Positions 9,468 to 17,517 of a stretch of 64,000 bases of DNA are shown here, piece after piece (the stretch's first letter is position 1; each line of letters starts with the position of its first letter). Under the pieces are notes generated by a model, which worked only from the letters and a program-made list of their open reading frames with translations, made no database searches and was not told the DNA's origin. The translations under genes were made by a program, and so were the position numbers. Source of the stretch: an uncultured Roseobacter sp. (lineage in GTDB: Bacteria; Pseudomonadota; Alphaproteobacteria; Rhodobacterales; Rhodobacteraceae); contig CANKZM010000001.1 of assembly GCA_947488305.1 (NCBI GenBank), forward strand, positions 434,001-498,000. The letters are read 5' to 3'.

Positions 9468-12157
9468 CCTCGTTGAACCTGTTGATCGCGGTTTGTCTGG
9501 CTTATGTCGCCTTGTTGTTCCTGGTGGCCTTCGTTGCGGAACGGGCAGGGGTTCAGGGCAAGGGCGGATGGCTTCTGCGTTCGCCGCTGGTCTACACTCT
9601 TTCGCTTTCCATCTACTGCACGGCCTGGACGTTTTATGGCGCTGTCGGCAATGCCGCGCGGTCGGGTCTGGAATACGTCACGATTTACCTGGGGCCCAGT
9701 CTTGTCATTCTGGGATGGTGGTGGATCCTGCGACGTCTGGTCCGGATCGGACGCAGCCATAAGGTCACCTCGATTGCGGATTTGATTTCGTCACGGTTCG
9801 GCAAATCGAACACCTTGGCGATTGTTGTAACGCTGATGGCGGTCATGACGGTCACGCCCTATATCGCCCTGCAATTGCAGTCTGTTTCCTTGTCGCTGTC
9901 GATCTTCTCCGCAGCCGAGCAATCAGGCGCGGGAACGCCAATGGACCAACAGTCTGCCGCCCTTTGGATCGCGGTAGGTCTAGCAATTTTCACGGTTCTT
10001 TTTGGCACGCGCAATCTGAACGTGAATGAGCGACACCACGGTGTGGTCATCGCTGTGGCCGCAGAAGCTGTCGTCAAGCTCGTGGCCCTTCTGGCGGTCG
10101 GGGTTTTTGTTGTCTGGGGAATTGCCGGCGGGCTTCCGGAAACCATGGCGCGGATTGATGCATCGGATCTTGGGACCTGGCAAACCGATGGTAGCCGCTG
10201 GACGGCGCTGACCTTTCTGTCGGCAGCGGCATTCTTGTGTTTGCCAAGAATGTTTCAGGTGATGGTGGTCGAAAACCAGGACGAAGCTCACCTCAAGATC
10301 GCGAGTTGGGCCTTTCCACTTTACCTGTTTTTGATGAGCCTTTTTGTGGTCCCGATTGCAGTAATTGGATTGGAGGTTCTGCCCGAAGGTTCAAACCCGG
10401 ACCTGTTTGTTCTCAGCCTGCCGCTCAGTCAGGGGCGTGAAGGTCTTGCGATGTTCAGTTTCCTCGGGGGGTTCTCTTCGGCCACGTCGATGGTCATTGT
10501 CGCAACGCTGGCCCTGTCGACGATGGTTTCGAACCATGTGGTGATGCCGGTTTTCCTGCGGTTGCGCCAAGGTACGGCAAGCCAGTCCGGCGACGTCCGC
10601 GAGGTCGTGATCTTGGCGCGTCGTCTGTCGATCCTCGTGATCATTGGATTGGGATACATCTACTACCTCGCTTCCGGTGGCTCAGGTGCCTTGACAGCCA
10701 TTGGATTGGTGTCCTTCGCCGGGGTTGCACAATTCCTTCCGGCGATGCTGGGCGGCATCTTTTGGCGAGGTGCTACACGTTTCGGGGCGCTTTGTGGTCT
10801 TCTGACGGGATTTACGCTTTGGATTTTCACGATGTTGCTGCCCAGTTTCGGCGTCGGCGTATTCCTTTCGGTTGAGATCTTTGAGCAAGGTTTGTTTGGG
10901 GCAGGCGTAATCCGCCCCCATGCGCTCTTTGGTATCGAAGGTATGGACCCGATGGTGCATGCCGTCCTATGGAGCCTGTTGCTGAATTCCTTGGTGTTTG
11001 CGGTCCTGTCCTTGTTCACCTTTCCCAACCCTCTTGAACGGCTTCAAGGGGCGCAGTTTGTCAACGTGTTTGATCATTCGGGCCAGTCGCGCGGCTGGAA
11101 TGCGTCAGTCGCGGAAAGCGAAGACTTGATGATCATGGCGCAACGCATCTTGGGCGCGGAAGAAGCGCGCAGGCTTTTCAGGTCACAGGCGCAGTCGCAA
11201 GGGTTGGTTGGCCACCTGCCGGAGCCCACACCGGATTTCTTGCAGAAGCTGGAACGCGAGCTGTCCGGATCAGTGGGTGCTGCCACCGCTCATGCGATGA
11301 TCAGTCAGATCGTCGGAGGGTCCTCTGTTTCGGTTCAGGATCTAATGGCGGTCGCGGACGAATCCGCACAGATGCTGGAGTATTCCAGCCAACTCGAAGC
11401 AAAGTCGCGTGAGCTCAGCCAGACAGCCGCGCAATTACGCGACGCCAATACCAAGCTCATGCAGCTCAGTGCGCAAAAGGACGCGTTTCTCAGCCAAATC
11501 AGCCATGAGCTGCGGACACCGATGACATCCATTCGCTCCTTTTCAGAGATCCTCCGGGATACTGAGGGCATGGGGCCGATGGAGAAAGCGAAATACGCCA
11601 ACATCATTCACGTCGAAGCCATTCGTCTGACACGGCTTCTCAATGATCTTCTTGACCTCAGTGTTCTGGAGAACGGGCAAGTCACACTCAACAGACAAAC
11701 GGGGACACTTGGTGAACTGCTGGATCTCTCGGTGACGACCGCGCAGGCCAGTGTGAGTGAACCGATGAAAATTCATCGCCGCCGCCTTGATGAGGCGATC
11801 ACGCTGGAAACCGATCTGGACCGCCTTGGCCAGGTGTTTATCAATCTCATCACAAACGCTCAGAAATACTGTGCGGCGGATGTGCCCGAGCTACGCATCG
11901 CCGTAAACGCCGTCGAGGATGTCATCACCATCGACTTTATCGATAATGGCGTTGGCATCCCAAAGGACGCCCGCGAAATGATGTTTGAAAAATTCAGCCG
12001 TATCGGCGCACAGGACAGCAACGGAGCAGGTCTCGGGCTGGCGATTTGTCGCGAAATCATGTCGCGTCTTGACGGTGACATCCGCTATCTTGGCGACGTT
12101 GAAGGGACCGGTTTTCGGGTGGTCCTGCCCAGAGCAATGGCGATTGCCGCTCAATAG
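9464..12157 (+). CDS. sodium:solute symporter-histidine kinase fusion (CrbS-like)
   Basis: An 897-residue membrane sensor kinase. Residues 1 to about 530 are a sodium:solute symporter (SLC5/SSS) domain with many helices, ending near LLLNSLVFAVLSLFTF. A linker with a short coiled coil (YSSQLEAKSRELSQTAAQL) leads to HisKA with phosphoacceptor His681 (SQISHELRTPMTSIRS), then the ATPase domain with the N box INLITNAQKY (about 792), DNGVGIP and GAGLGLAICREI (about 853). There is no attached receiver, so the separate receiver at 8786 probably completes the relay. The best-known relatives, CrbS and its kin, control acetate use; whether this one transports or only senses its solute is not visible. 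Confidence 0.9.
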   Translation: MTSLNLLIAVCLAYVALLFLVAFVAERAGVQGKGGWLLRSPLVYTLSLSIYCTAWTFYGAVGNAARSGLEYVTIYLGPSLVILGWWWILRRLVRIGRSHKVTSIADLISSRFGKSNTLAIVVTLMAVMTVTPYIALQLQSVSLSLSIFSAAEQSGAGTPMDQQSAALWIAVGLAIFTVLFGTRNLNVNERHHGVVIAVAAEAVVKLVALLAVGVFVVWGIAGGLPETMARIDASDLGTWQTDGSRWTALTFLSAAAFLCLPRMFQVMVVENQDEAHLKIASWAFPLYLFLMSLFVVPIAVIGLEVLPEGSNPDLFVLSLPLSQGREGLAMFSFLGGFSSATSMVIVATLALSTMVSNHVVMPVFLRLRQGTASQSGDVREVVILARRLSILVIIGLGYIYYLASGGSGALTAIGLVSFAGVAQFLPAMLGGIFWRGATRFGALCGLLTGFTLWIFTMLLPSFGVGVFLSVEIFEQGLFGAGVIRPHALFGIEGMDPMVHAVLWSLLLNSLVFAVLSLFTFPNPLERLQGAQFVNVFDHSGQSRGWNASVAESEDLMIMAQRILGAEEARRLFRSQAQSQGLVGHLPEPTPDFLQKLERELSGSVGAATAHAMISQIVGGSSVSVQDLMAVADESAQMLEYSSQLEAKSRELSQTAAQLRDANTKLMQLSAQKDAFLSQISHELRTPMTSIRSFSEILRDTEGMGPMEKAKYANIIHVEAIRLTRLLNDLLDLSVLENGQVTLNRQTGTLGELLDLSVTTAQASVSEPMKIHRRRLDEAITLETDLDRLGQVFINLITNAQKYCAADVPELRIAVNAVEDVITIDFIDNGVGIPKDAREMMFEKFSRIGAQDSNGAGLGLAICREIMSRLDGDIRYLGDVEGTGFRVVLPRAMAIAAQ

Positions 12158-12283
12158 GATTTTGCTGAAATCATTACCGAAAGAATGCGCAAATAAAGGC
12201 TATGGTAACCATTGTTGCCTATCTCTGCCTCAGAAGAGGCGTCCTTTTGCGGCCGGCAGACGCCATTCAAATAGGGTCATTCG

Positions 12284-13447
12284 ATGTCAGTTTTGCAGCG
12301 CAAAGCACAAGTCGGGAATCATGAGCATCAGGCGCGGTCGATGACCGTGCCCAAAGCCTTGCGCATTGCTTTGGCCAAAGTTGCGGATCGGTCATTTGAA
12401 ATGGCTTTGGCTGTTATTGGGGTCGCGCAAGAGCGTTGGTCAGGTGACGAAATCGAGTCCAAGATGGAGGCCGACAAGCTTCTGTTGCTTTTGGATGGTC
12501 CGTCGTGCGCCACTGGCGGTGCAGTTTTCGACAACACCTTGGTCAGTGCTCTGGTGCAACAGCAAACCACCGGGCGTGTGTCCGGAACGCCCCCCGGCGA
12601 CCGCAAGATGACCGCAACAGATGCCGCACTCTGCGCGCCATTGCTGGATGGCCTTTTCCAGATGGCGCACGGATTTCTTGAAACACAGGAAGACCGCGAT
12701 ATCCTGCCTTCTTACAAATTTGGCGCGCGGGCGGAAAACCCCAGGCTTTTTGGTCTGGCAATGGGTGAGGCAGAATATCACGTACTGCGTCTAACCATCG
12801 ACATTGCGGCGGGCACCGCGCAATCCACTCTATGTTTGGTTTTGCCTGTTCCAGAGCCAAAACTGGATTTGCTTGCGGATTCATCCGAGACAGATGCAGG
12901 CTTTGGCGGCGCAACCTTAGAACGGTCGGTCATGGGGCTGAACGCGGAACTCTCTGCGGTCCTCTGTCGGGTGCGTCTTACCCTTGCAGAAATCAGCAAA
13001 CTGAAACCGGGCGATGCGCTTCAGGTGCCATCTGAGGCCTTCGACAAGGTAGAGCTTCTTTCGATCGAAGGTCGGCGGATTGGCGAGGGCGCCATGGGTC
13101 AGGTCGATGGGCATCGGGCAATGATGTTAAATGGTGCCGTTGCGGCCGGCAACAATGACAAAGACTTGAGGGCAACCGATCCAGACGGAGATGAGGAAGC
13201 TTCTGATTATTCGAACCTGAATTTGCCTGATTTGGAGATTCCACCCAGCCCTGACATGCTCAAGCCCGGGCTCGATGGTGGTTTAGACGGATTGCCAGAT
13301 CTGCCAGACATAGGCGATATGGGAGTGGACCCGGGTGAATTACCGGATCTTCCTGACCTGCCTGATTTGCCAGAGTTCACTGGAGAGATAGATCATGGGG
13401 ATGATCTTCCCGACCTCGACGAGCTGTCTAACGTCAAAATGGCTTAA
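12284..13447 (+). CDS. orphan FliM/FliN-family (SpoA-domain) protein with acidic PDL-repeat tail
   Basis: A 387-residue protein. The N-terminal and middle parts resemble FliM-like proteins, and residues about 235-285 (LAEISKLKPGDALQVPSEAF, then VELLSIEGRRIGEGAMGQVDGHRA) form a SpoA/surface-presentation domain as in FliM, FliN and type III secretion C-ring proteins. The last 75 residues are low-complexity and acidic, with repeated PDL units (LPDLPDLPDL). No flagellar gene lies nearby; neighbours are the kinase module and a sulfur operon. It could be a dispersed C-ring component or a protein that has borrowed the SpoA fold. The domain call is good; its role in motility is unproven. Confidence 0.7.
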   Translation: MSVLQRKAQVGNHEHQARSMTVPKALRIALAKVADRSFEMALAVIGVAQERWSGDEIESKMEADKLLLLLDGPSCATGGAVFDNTLVSALVQQQTTGRVSGTPPGDRKMTATDAALCAPLLDGLFQMAHGFLETQEDRDILPSYKFGARAENPRLFGLAMGEAEYHVLRLTIDIAAGTAQSTLCLVLPVPEPKLDLLADSSETDAGFGGATLERSVMGLNAELSAVLCRVRLTLAEISKLKPGDALQVPSEAFDKVELLSIEGRRIGEGAMGQVDGHRAMMLNGAVAAGNNDKDLRATDPDGDEEASDYSNLNLPDLEIPPSPDMLKPGLDGGLDGLPDLPDIGDMGVDPGELPDLPDLPDLPEFTGEIDHGDDLPDLDELSNVKMA

Positions 13448-13464
13448 CCTGCCTGCTGGCGCTG

Positions 13465-13890
13465 TCACAAGCGGGATGCGGCTTCGAGCGTTGGCCTGAG
13501 ATTACTCAACTCATACCCGCCCCGGCGCGCTGCGGTGAGAACCTCATCCACTGGCATGTCCTGCGCCGCCGCCAGCGCCCAGGCAATTGTTGACCGTGTT
13601 CCTGATGCACAATAGGCCAGAACGGGACCGTCGCAAGTCTCTGCCAGCGCCTTGTTCTGTTCGATGATCTCAGGGGTCATCGTCTGGTGCGTCAATGGCA
13701 GGCAAAAGAACTCAAGCCCTGCCGCCTCGGCAGCTTTTTCGATTGCGGCAGCCTGATGACTCTGAGGGACTTCGATGTCCGGCCGGTTGCATATGACACG
13801 TTTGATCCCTGCGGCTGCGATCTCAGTCAGGTCTTCAACTGAAATCTGAGGGGCCGCGAAGAAGCGGGGGGTAATTTGGCGAATGTCCAT
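13465..13890 (-). CDS. TIGR01244/DUF442-type sulfurtransferase/phosphatase
   Basis: A 141-residue protein of the DUF442 (Blh N-terminal) family: MDIRQITPRFFAAPQIS at the N-terminus, the RVICNRPDIE strand, and the active-site loop CASGTRS with Cys94 and Arg99 (C-x4-R, phosphatase/rhodanese style). In BigR-type operons this domain is fused to an ETHE1 persulfide dioxygenase; here it stands alone. The start at 13890 is chosen because homologous proteins begin MDIRQ; the frame stays open upstream to an ATG at 13974 inside the neighbouring gene. It is the last gene of a four-gene minus-strand operon with the YeeE/YedE pair, so a role in sulfide or persulfide handling is likely. Confidence 0.82.
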   Translation of the reverse strand: MDIRQITPRFFAAPQISVEDLTEIAAAGIKRVICNRPDIEVPQSHQAAAIEKAAEAAGLEFFCLPLTHQTMTPEIIEQNKALAETCDGPVLAYCASGTRSTIAWALAAAQDMPVDEVLTAARRGGYELSNLRPTLEAASRL

Positions 13891-13900
13891 GGCGATAGGG

Positions 13901-14332
13901 TTAGGCTGTCGACGGGCGGCTGTCCAGATAGCGCTTAGCCGCAGGGGCAATCCACATCCCGACACCCATGGCACAGAGGAAAATCATCCCTTCCAGACCG
14001 CCAAAACTGAGCGATGCAAGCGCGGGCCCTGGACACAAACCTACAAGCCCCCAACCTGTGCCGAACATCACTGCGCCAAGGATAAGGTTGCGGTCAATGA
14101 CGCGGGAAGGAGGCTTCGGAAAAGAGCCGCCACTGAACGGGGATCCCGTTGCGGCCACGCGCCACGCCACGGCCATCGGCAGGATCGCGCCCCCCATGAC
14201 AAAAGCCAATGTCGCATCCCAGTTCCCAAAAAAGTCGAGAAATCCCTGCACCTTAGTGGTATCTGTCATGCCCGACAGGAAAAGACCTGTGCCAAAAAGC
14301 GCGCCAGAAAGAAGAGCGATTAGTCCCCGCAT
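13901..14332 (-). CDS. YeeE/YedE-family sulfur-compound transporter subunit B
   Basis: A 143-residue membrane protein with about four helices and the family motifs GALFGTGLFLSGMTDTTKVQG and GTGWGLVGLCPGPALASL; the CPGP cysteine is the conserved half-site of YeeE/YedE (TsuA-like) channels. It is half the size of fused YeeE proteins and pairs with the preceding gene, as in the PmpA/PmpB pair of BigR operons. Its ATG overlaps the stop of that gene (TGATG), so the two are coupled. An in-frame open stretch reaches upstream to 14746 but would read the partner gene out of frame. Substrate: thiosulfate or another reduced sulfur species, by family. Confidence 0.85.
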   Translation of the reverse strand: MRGLIALLSGALFGTGLFLSGMTDTTKVQGFLDFFGNWDATLAFVMGGAILPMAVAWRVAATGSPFSGGSFPKPPSRVIDRNLILGAVMFGTGWGLVGLCPGPALASLSFGGLEGMIFLCAMGVGMWIAPAAKRYLDSRPSTA

Positions 14333-14757
14333 CACAAGCCTCCGACGATGCGCAGCACGAGGACTGTCAGTGCACCAGCCGCGATGAATGTACATGTCGC
14401 GACGATCCCTCTCAGGCTCAACCGCGATATTCCGCACACACCATGGCCCGAAGTGCATCCGTTTCCGATGCGCGTCCCTAGGCCGACGAGCAAGCCAGCC
14501 CCAAGCAAAAGCAACGTATTGGGCGACACGTTGGTGTCCGCGACTGTGTCGGAAAAAACCAAAATCAAAGCCGGCATACCGACCAAACCGGCAACAAAAA
14601 GCAGCCGTTCGCGCATTTGCGATTGCGCTGTGCGATCTATCAGGCCGCCCAAGATGCCACTGACGCCCATGATGCGTCCGTTGCCCAGCAAGTAGAGTGC
14701 AGCAGCAGAACCGATCGCCAGACCGCCAACAAATCCCCAAATCCAATCGGCTTCCAT
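14332..14757 (-). CDS. YeeE/YedE-family sulfur-compound transporter subunit A
   Basis: A 141-residue membrane protein with four predicted helices. It carries the signature of the first YeeE half, GLGTRIGNGCTSGHGVCGIS, whose two cysteines are thought to pass the sulfur species by transient contact in TsuA. The N-terminus (WGFVGGLAIGSAAALYLLGN) is a first helix with a short cytoplasmic lead. With the next gene it would make a complete two-subunit channel. It is preceded on the same strand, 31 bp upstream, by a small membrane-protein gene. Confidence 0.87.
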   Translation of the reverse strand: MEADWIWGFVGGLAIGSAAALYLLGNGRIMGVSGILGGLIDRTAQSQMRERLLFVAGLVGMPALILVFSDTVADTNVSPNTLLLLGAGLLVGLGTRIGNGCTSGHGVCGISRLSLRGIVATCTFIAAGALTVLVLRIVGGL

Positions 14758-14788
14758 ATTGCCTCCAGAACGCCGGGGGAGCTAACCC

Positions 14789-15031
14789 TCAGGCGAGAAA
14801 AATGCCAAGAATGATCAGCATAAGGCCCAACACGGATGTAAATAGTGAGCCAAGGTTTAACGGCAGGGCCTTACGCAGTTTTGCGCGCAACTCTTCTTCA
14901 GAGTGGTTTGCCCGCCGCGCCTTTGCCACAAAAACGATGCACCATATCAAACCCACCAGACCGACGAGAGACAGGAATGCGCCGCTCCAGATCAGGATGT
15001 CAAAAATGGTAACGTCTGATGTTGCGTCCAT
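14789..15031 (-). CDS. small conserved-looking two-TM membrane protein
   Basis: An 80-residue protein: a hydrophilic start, a long helix (SGAFLSLVGLVGLIWCIVFV), a charged cytoplasmic segment (AKARRANHSEEELRAKLRKALP), then a second helix to the C-terminus (SVLGLMLIILGIFLA). I cannot assign a named family. It is the first gene of the minus-strand cluster that continues with the YeeE/YedE pair and the DUF442 protein, 31 bp away, so it may be an accessory of the sulfur transporter or simply share its promoter. Confidence 0.75.
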   Translation of the reverse strand: MDATSDVTIFDILIWSGAFLSLVGLVGLIWCIVFVAKARRANHSEEELRAKLRKALPLNLGSLFTSVLGLMLIILGIFLA

Positions 15032-15292
15032 AACGCCGGGCTATCCAATCAACAATCGTTTGGCAAGACCGGATGCCCAGGCGTCAAGGTCAAAGTCAGT
15101 CAAAGGGTCAGGCAACGTATCTCAGGCCAAGGGTCCCGGTAAGGGGGAAGATGTGTGATGTGTCTTGGCCACCAACCGCCTGGACTAACCGGACGGATGT
15201 GTGGGGCAATCTGTGCTCTAATCCCGCTTGCGGTGGCGCGACGGGGGCGCTAGGCAGTGCGTGATTTTCAACTGAACGCCAAGGAGCCACCG

Positions 15293-15580
15293 ATGAGCGA
15301 CGCGAATACTGATCCAGCGACCCCGGACACGCAGGCTGACGCGACTTATCGCGCAACCTCGGGCGAATTGCGCCAGTTCGTTGAACGGATTGAACGACTT
15401 GATGCCGAGAAGAAAGACATCGCTGAGCAGCAGAAAGAGGTCATGGCGGAAGCCAAAGCACGTGGCTATGACACCAAGGTTCTGCGCAAGGTGATCGCCT
15501 TGCGTAAACGTGACGCGGATGAGATTGCCGAGGAAGAAGCGGTTCTGGAAATGTACAAAGAGGCTCTTGGCATGAGCTGA
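15293..15580 (+). CDS. gapR: GapR-family DNA-binding protein (DUF2312)
   Basis: A 95-residue protein matching the alphaproteobacterial GapR/DUF2312 family, an essential nucleoid-associated protein in Caulobacter that encircles overtwisted DNA ahead of replication and transcription. The core is seen as [38 protein letters not shown] and [14 protein letters not shown], forming the long helices of the family. AAGGAG six bases before the ATG at 15293 fixes the start; an upstream in-frame codon at 15257 is not used. It is monocistronic, with a 33-bp convergent gap to the usp gene. Confidence 0.92.
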   Translation: MSDANTDPATPDTQADATYRATSGELRQFVERIERLDAEKKDIAEQQKEVMAEAKARGYDTKVLRKVIALRKRDADEIAEEEAVLEMYKEALGMS

Positions 15581-15613
15581 GTGCGCGCCGCGGCTAGGCC
15601 GTACAAAACGGTG

Positions 15614-16447
15614 TTAATGACTCATGAGCACAGGCAAGCTCGCCCGAAGGGCGATGTCATGCGTCACCCCGCCTACCAGCCCTTCACGGAGCGGAGAATG
15701 CTCATAGGCGCCCATCACCAATAAGCCAGCACCGGTGGCTTCGCAGTGCGCCACAAGCGTGTCGGCGATGGATTTTCTACTCTTGGGAAGTTCCGTCAGG
15801 CTAACATCTACATCGTGTCGCGCCAGAACGGTTGAGACATCAATACCGGGTAGGCTGCCTTCGATAGGGGATTTGCCCACGGAGACAATCTCGACGGAAA
15901 CCTCAGTTTCGAGAATTTGCATGGCGTCCGCGAGCGCCCTTGCTGCAGCGCGCCCACCGTCCCAGGCAACGACAGCTTTGCCGCCGAACACAGAACCACG
16001 ATACCCGGCGGGAAAAATCATCACCGGTCGCCCGCTGTCAAAGGTGACGCGATCGGGAAAAATCTCAATGTGGGACTGATTGGGGGTTTGGCTGCGTTCG
16101 TGGAGCCCCAGTACCGTGATGTCGTAGAGGCGGGCATATGTCGTTACAGTCTGCTGCACAGGGCCTGCATTGTCGATCCAATGCAGCTTTTCTGCCGGAA
16201 CGCTGGCACATATGGCGTTGAATTTGGAAGCAATCTCGCCTGAGGCGCTGTCTTCCACTTCCATGATCGCATTTCTGACTTTCTGCGGCATCCAGGGTTT
16301 CATCTGGCTGGACACTTGTGATCCGCCATGAGCGTAGAGGCCCGTCAGATGTGCATCGTAGTACTGTTGCATGGCAACCGCCCCATGCAATGCCGCTTCT
16401 GAGCCTGGCAGTCCGTTGTAGGCGACAAGGATGTTTTTGATAGACAT
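15614..16447 (-). CDS. tandem universal stress protein (two UspA domains)
   Basis: A 277-residue protein of two UspA-like domains: residues 1 to about 145 beginning MSIKNILVAYNGLPGSEAAL, and about 150-277 beginning GSVFGGKAVVAWDGGRAAARAL. The second domain ends with LLVMGAYEHSPLREGLVGGVT, the G-x2-G-x9-G(S/T) style ATP-binding loop. The start is placed at 16447, where MSIKNILV begins; the open frame runs further upstream into the next gene. It sits only 4 bp after the ketopantoate-reductase-like gene on the same strand, so it is probably the last gene of the tct operon. Role: stress signalling or metabolite binding, not specified by sequence. Confidence 0.88.
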   Translation of the reverse strand: MSIKNILVAYNGLPGSEAALHGAVAMQQYYDAHLTGLYAHGGSQVSSQMKPWMPQKVRNAIMEVEDSASGEIASKFNAICASVPAEKLHWIDNAGPVQQTVTTYARLYDITVLGLHERSQTPNQSHIEIFPDRVTFDSGRPVMIFPAGYRGSVFGGKAVVAWDGGRAAARALADAMQILETEVSVEIVSVGKSPIEGSLPGIDVSTVLARHDVDVSLTELPKSRKSIADTLVAHCEATGAGLLVMGAYEHSPLREGLVGGVTHDIALRASLPVLMSH

Positions 16448-16451
16448 GATA

Positions 16452-17429
16452 TCACCCGTAAAGCCCGGCGATGCGGGCGCGTAATTTGGTAAGTGACAGA
16501 ACGGTGTCGATCGTAGGGGTTGGTGTTTCCGTAACCCGGCCGAGCTCCTGAACCGACCCAATGAGCGCGTCGATTTCCATAGGGCGCCCGGCGTCGAGAT
16601 CTTGCAACATGGACGTGCGGTGGGCGCCGACGGCGGCACCTCCATCAATGCGTCGGTCCACATCAATCGGGAACTTCACGCCCAGCTTTTCGGCAATTTC
16701 TTGCGCTTCAACCATCATGCCACGGGCAACGGCCCGGGTGCCCGGATCGGTGCATAAAACGTCCAGCGTTGCATGTGTGAGTGCCGATATCGGGTTAAAC
16801 GAAAGATTGCCCCAGAGTTTCACCCAGATTTCGTCCCGCAAACGGGGACGAACGGGCGCTTTCAGCCCCGCTGCAGAGAGAGCTTTGGAGAGCGCCATTG
16901 CTCGGTCTGATTTGCTGCCATCGGGTTCGCCTAGCGAAAAACGGTTGCCTTCTATGTGTTTGATCGTTCCGGGCTCTGAAACTTCGGCGGCAGGGTAAAC
17001 CACACATCCCAAAACACGATCCGGGCCGAACCCGTCCCACTGCGCGTTGCCGGGGTCGACGCTTTCGAGCCGAGTGCCTTCAAGGGGACCGTCAAGCTTG
17101 TGAAAATACCACCAGGGTACGCCATTGACGCCGCTCACGATTGTCGTCTGCGGGCCAATCAGAGGCTGCATTTTTGGAACAACTGGCGGCACCGAATGGG
17201 CTTTGAGCGTGACGATCACGTAATCCTGCGGACCGAGGTCTTCCGGATTCTCCGAGGCCGTGACAGGAACCGTGGTCGTGCCATCTTCTTCGATCAGTGT
17301 CAGGCCTTTTTCCTGCATCGCCGCAAGATGCGGCCCGCGCGCCACAAGGCTCACATCAGCGCCGGCCTGCGCCAGCTTTACGCCCATGTACCCGCCGATA
17401 GCACCGGCTCCGAATATGCAGATTTTCAT
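16452..17429 (-). CDS. 2-dehydropantoate 2-reductase family protein
   Basis: A 325-residue NADP-dependent ketopantoate-reductase-family enzyme. The Rossmann motif GAGAIGGYMG is at residues 7-16, the substrate/NADPH loop follows at TLKAHSVPPVV, and the catalytic lysine lies in EIWVKLWGNLSFNPISALTHA, the K-x3-N pattern of PanE. It is encoded downstream of tctABC and an acyl-CoA ligase rather than with pantothenate genes, so the real substrate may be another 2-oxo acid supplied by that pathway. Family confidence is high; PanE function in CoA synthesis is one possibility only, and I leave the symbol blank for that reason. Confidence 0.85.
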   Translation of the reverse strand: MKICIFGAGAIGGYMGVKLAQAGADVSLVARGPHLAAMQEKGLTLIEEDGTTTVPVTASENPEDLGPQDYVIVTLKAHSVPPVVPKMQPLIGPQTTIVSGVNGVPWWYFHKLDGPLEGTRLESVDPGNAQWDGFGPDRVLGCVVYPAAEVSEPGTIKHIEGNRFSLGEPDGSKSDRAMALSKALSAAGLKAPVRPRLRDEIWVKLWGNLSFNPISALTHATLDVLCTDPGTRAVARGMMVEAQEIAEKLGVKFPIDVDRRIDGGAAVGAHRTSMLQDLDAGRPMEIDALIGSVQELGRVTETPTPTIDTVLSLTKLRARIAGLYG

Positions 17430-17517
17430 GGCAGTCGTTCCTTGCGTCTCGCAGCGAGATCTTTGTCTGTTTCAATAGTACCGGGCAGCAAGCCGGGTTG
17501 CTGGCGGGGCCTATGGT

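Noticed and set aside
14333-14746. N-terminal extension of the second YeeE-type gene to 14746
   Set aside because: The added part reads the first YeeE gene in a wrong frame; the TGATG overlap and motif spacing support the start at 14332.
15080-15115. GTCA-rich short repeats upstream of gapR
   Set aside because: Imperfect, very short and without dyad symmetry; no basis for calling an operator or iteron.
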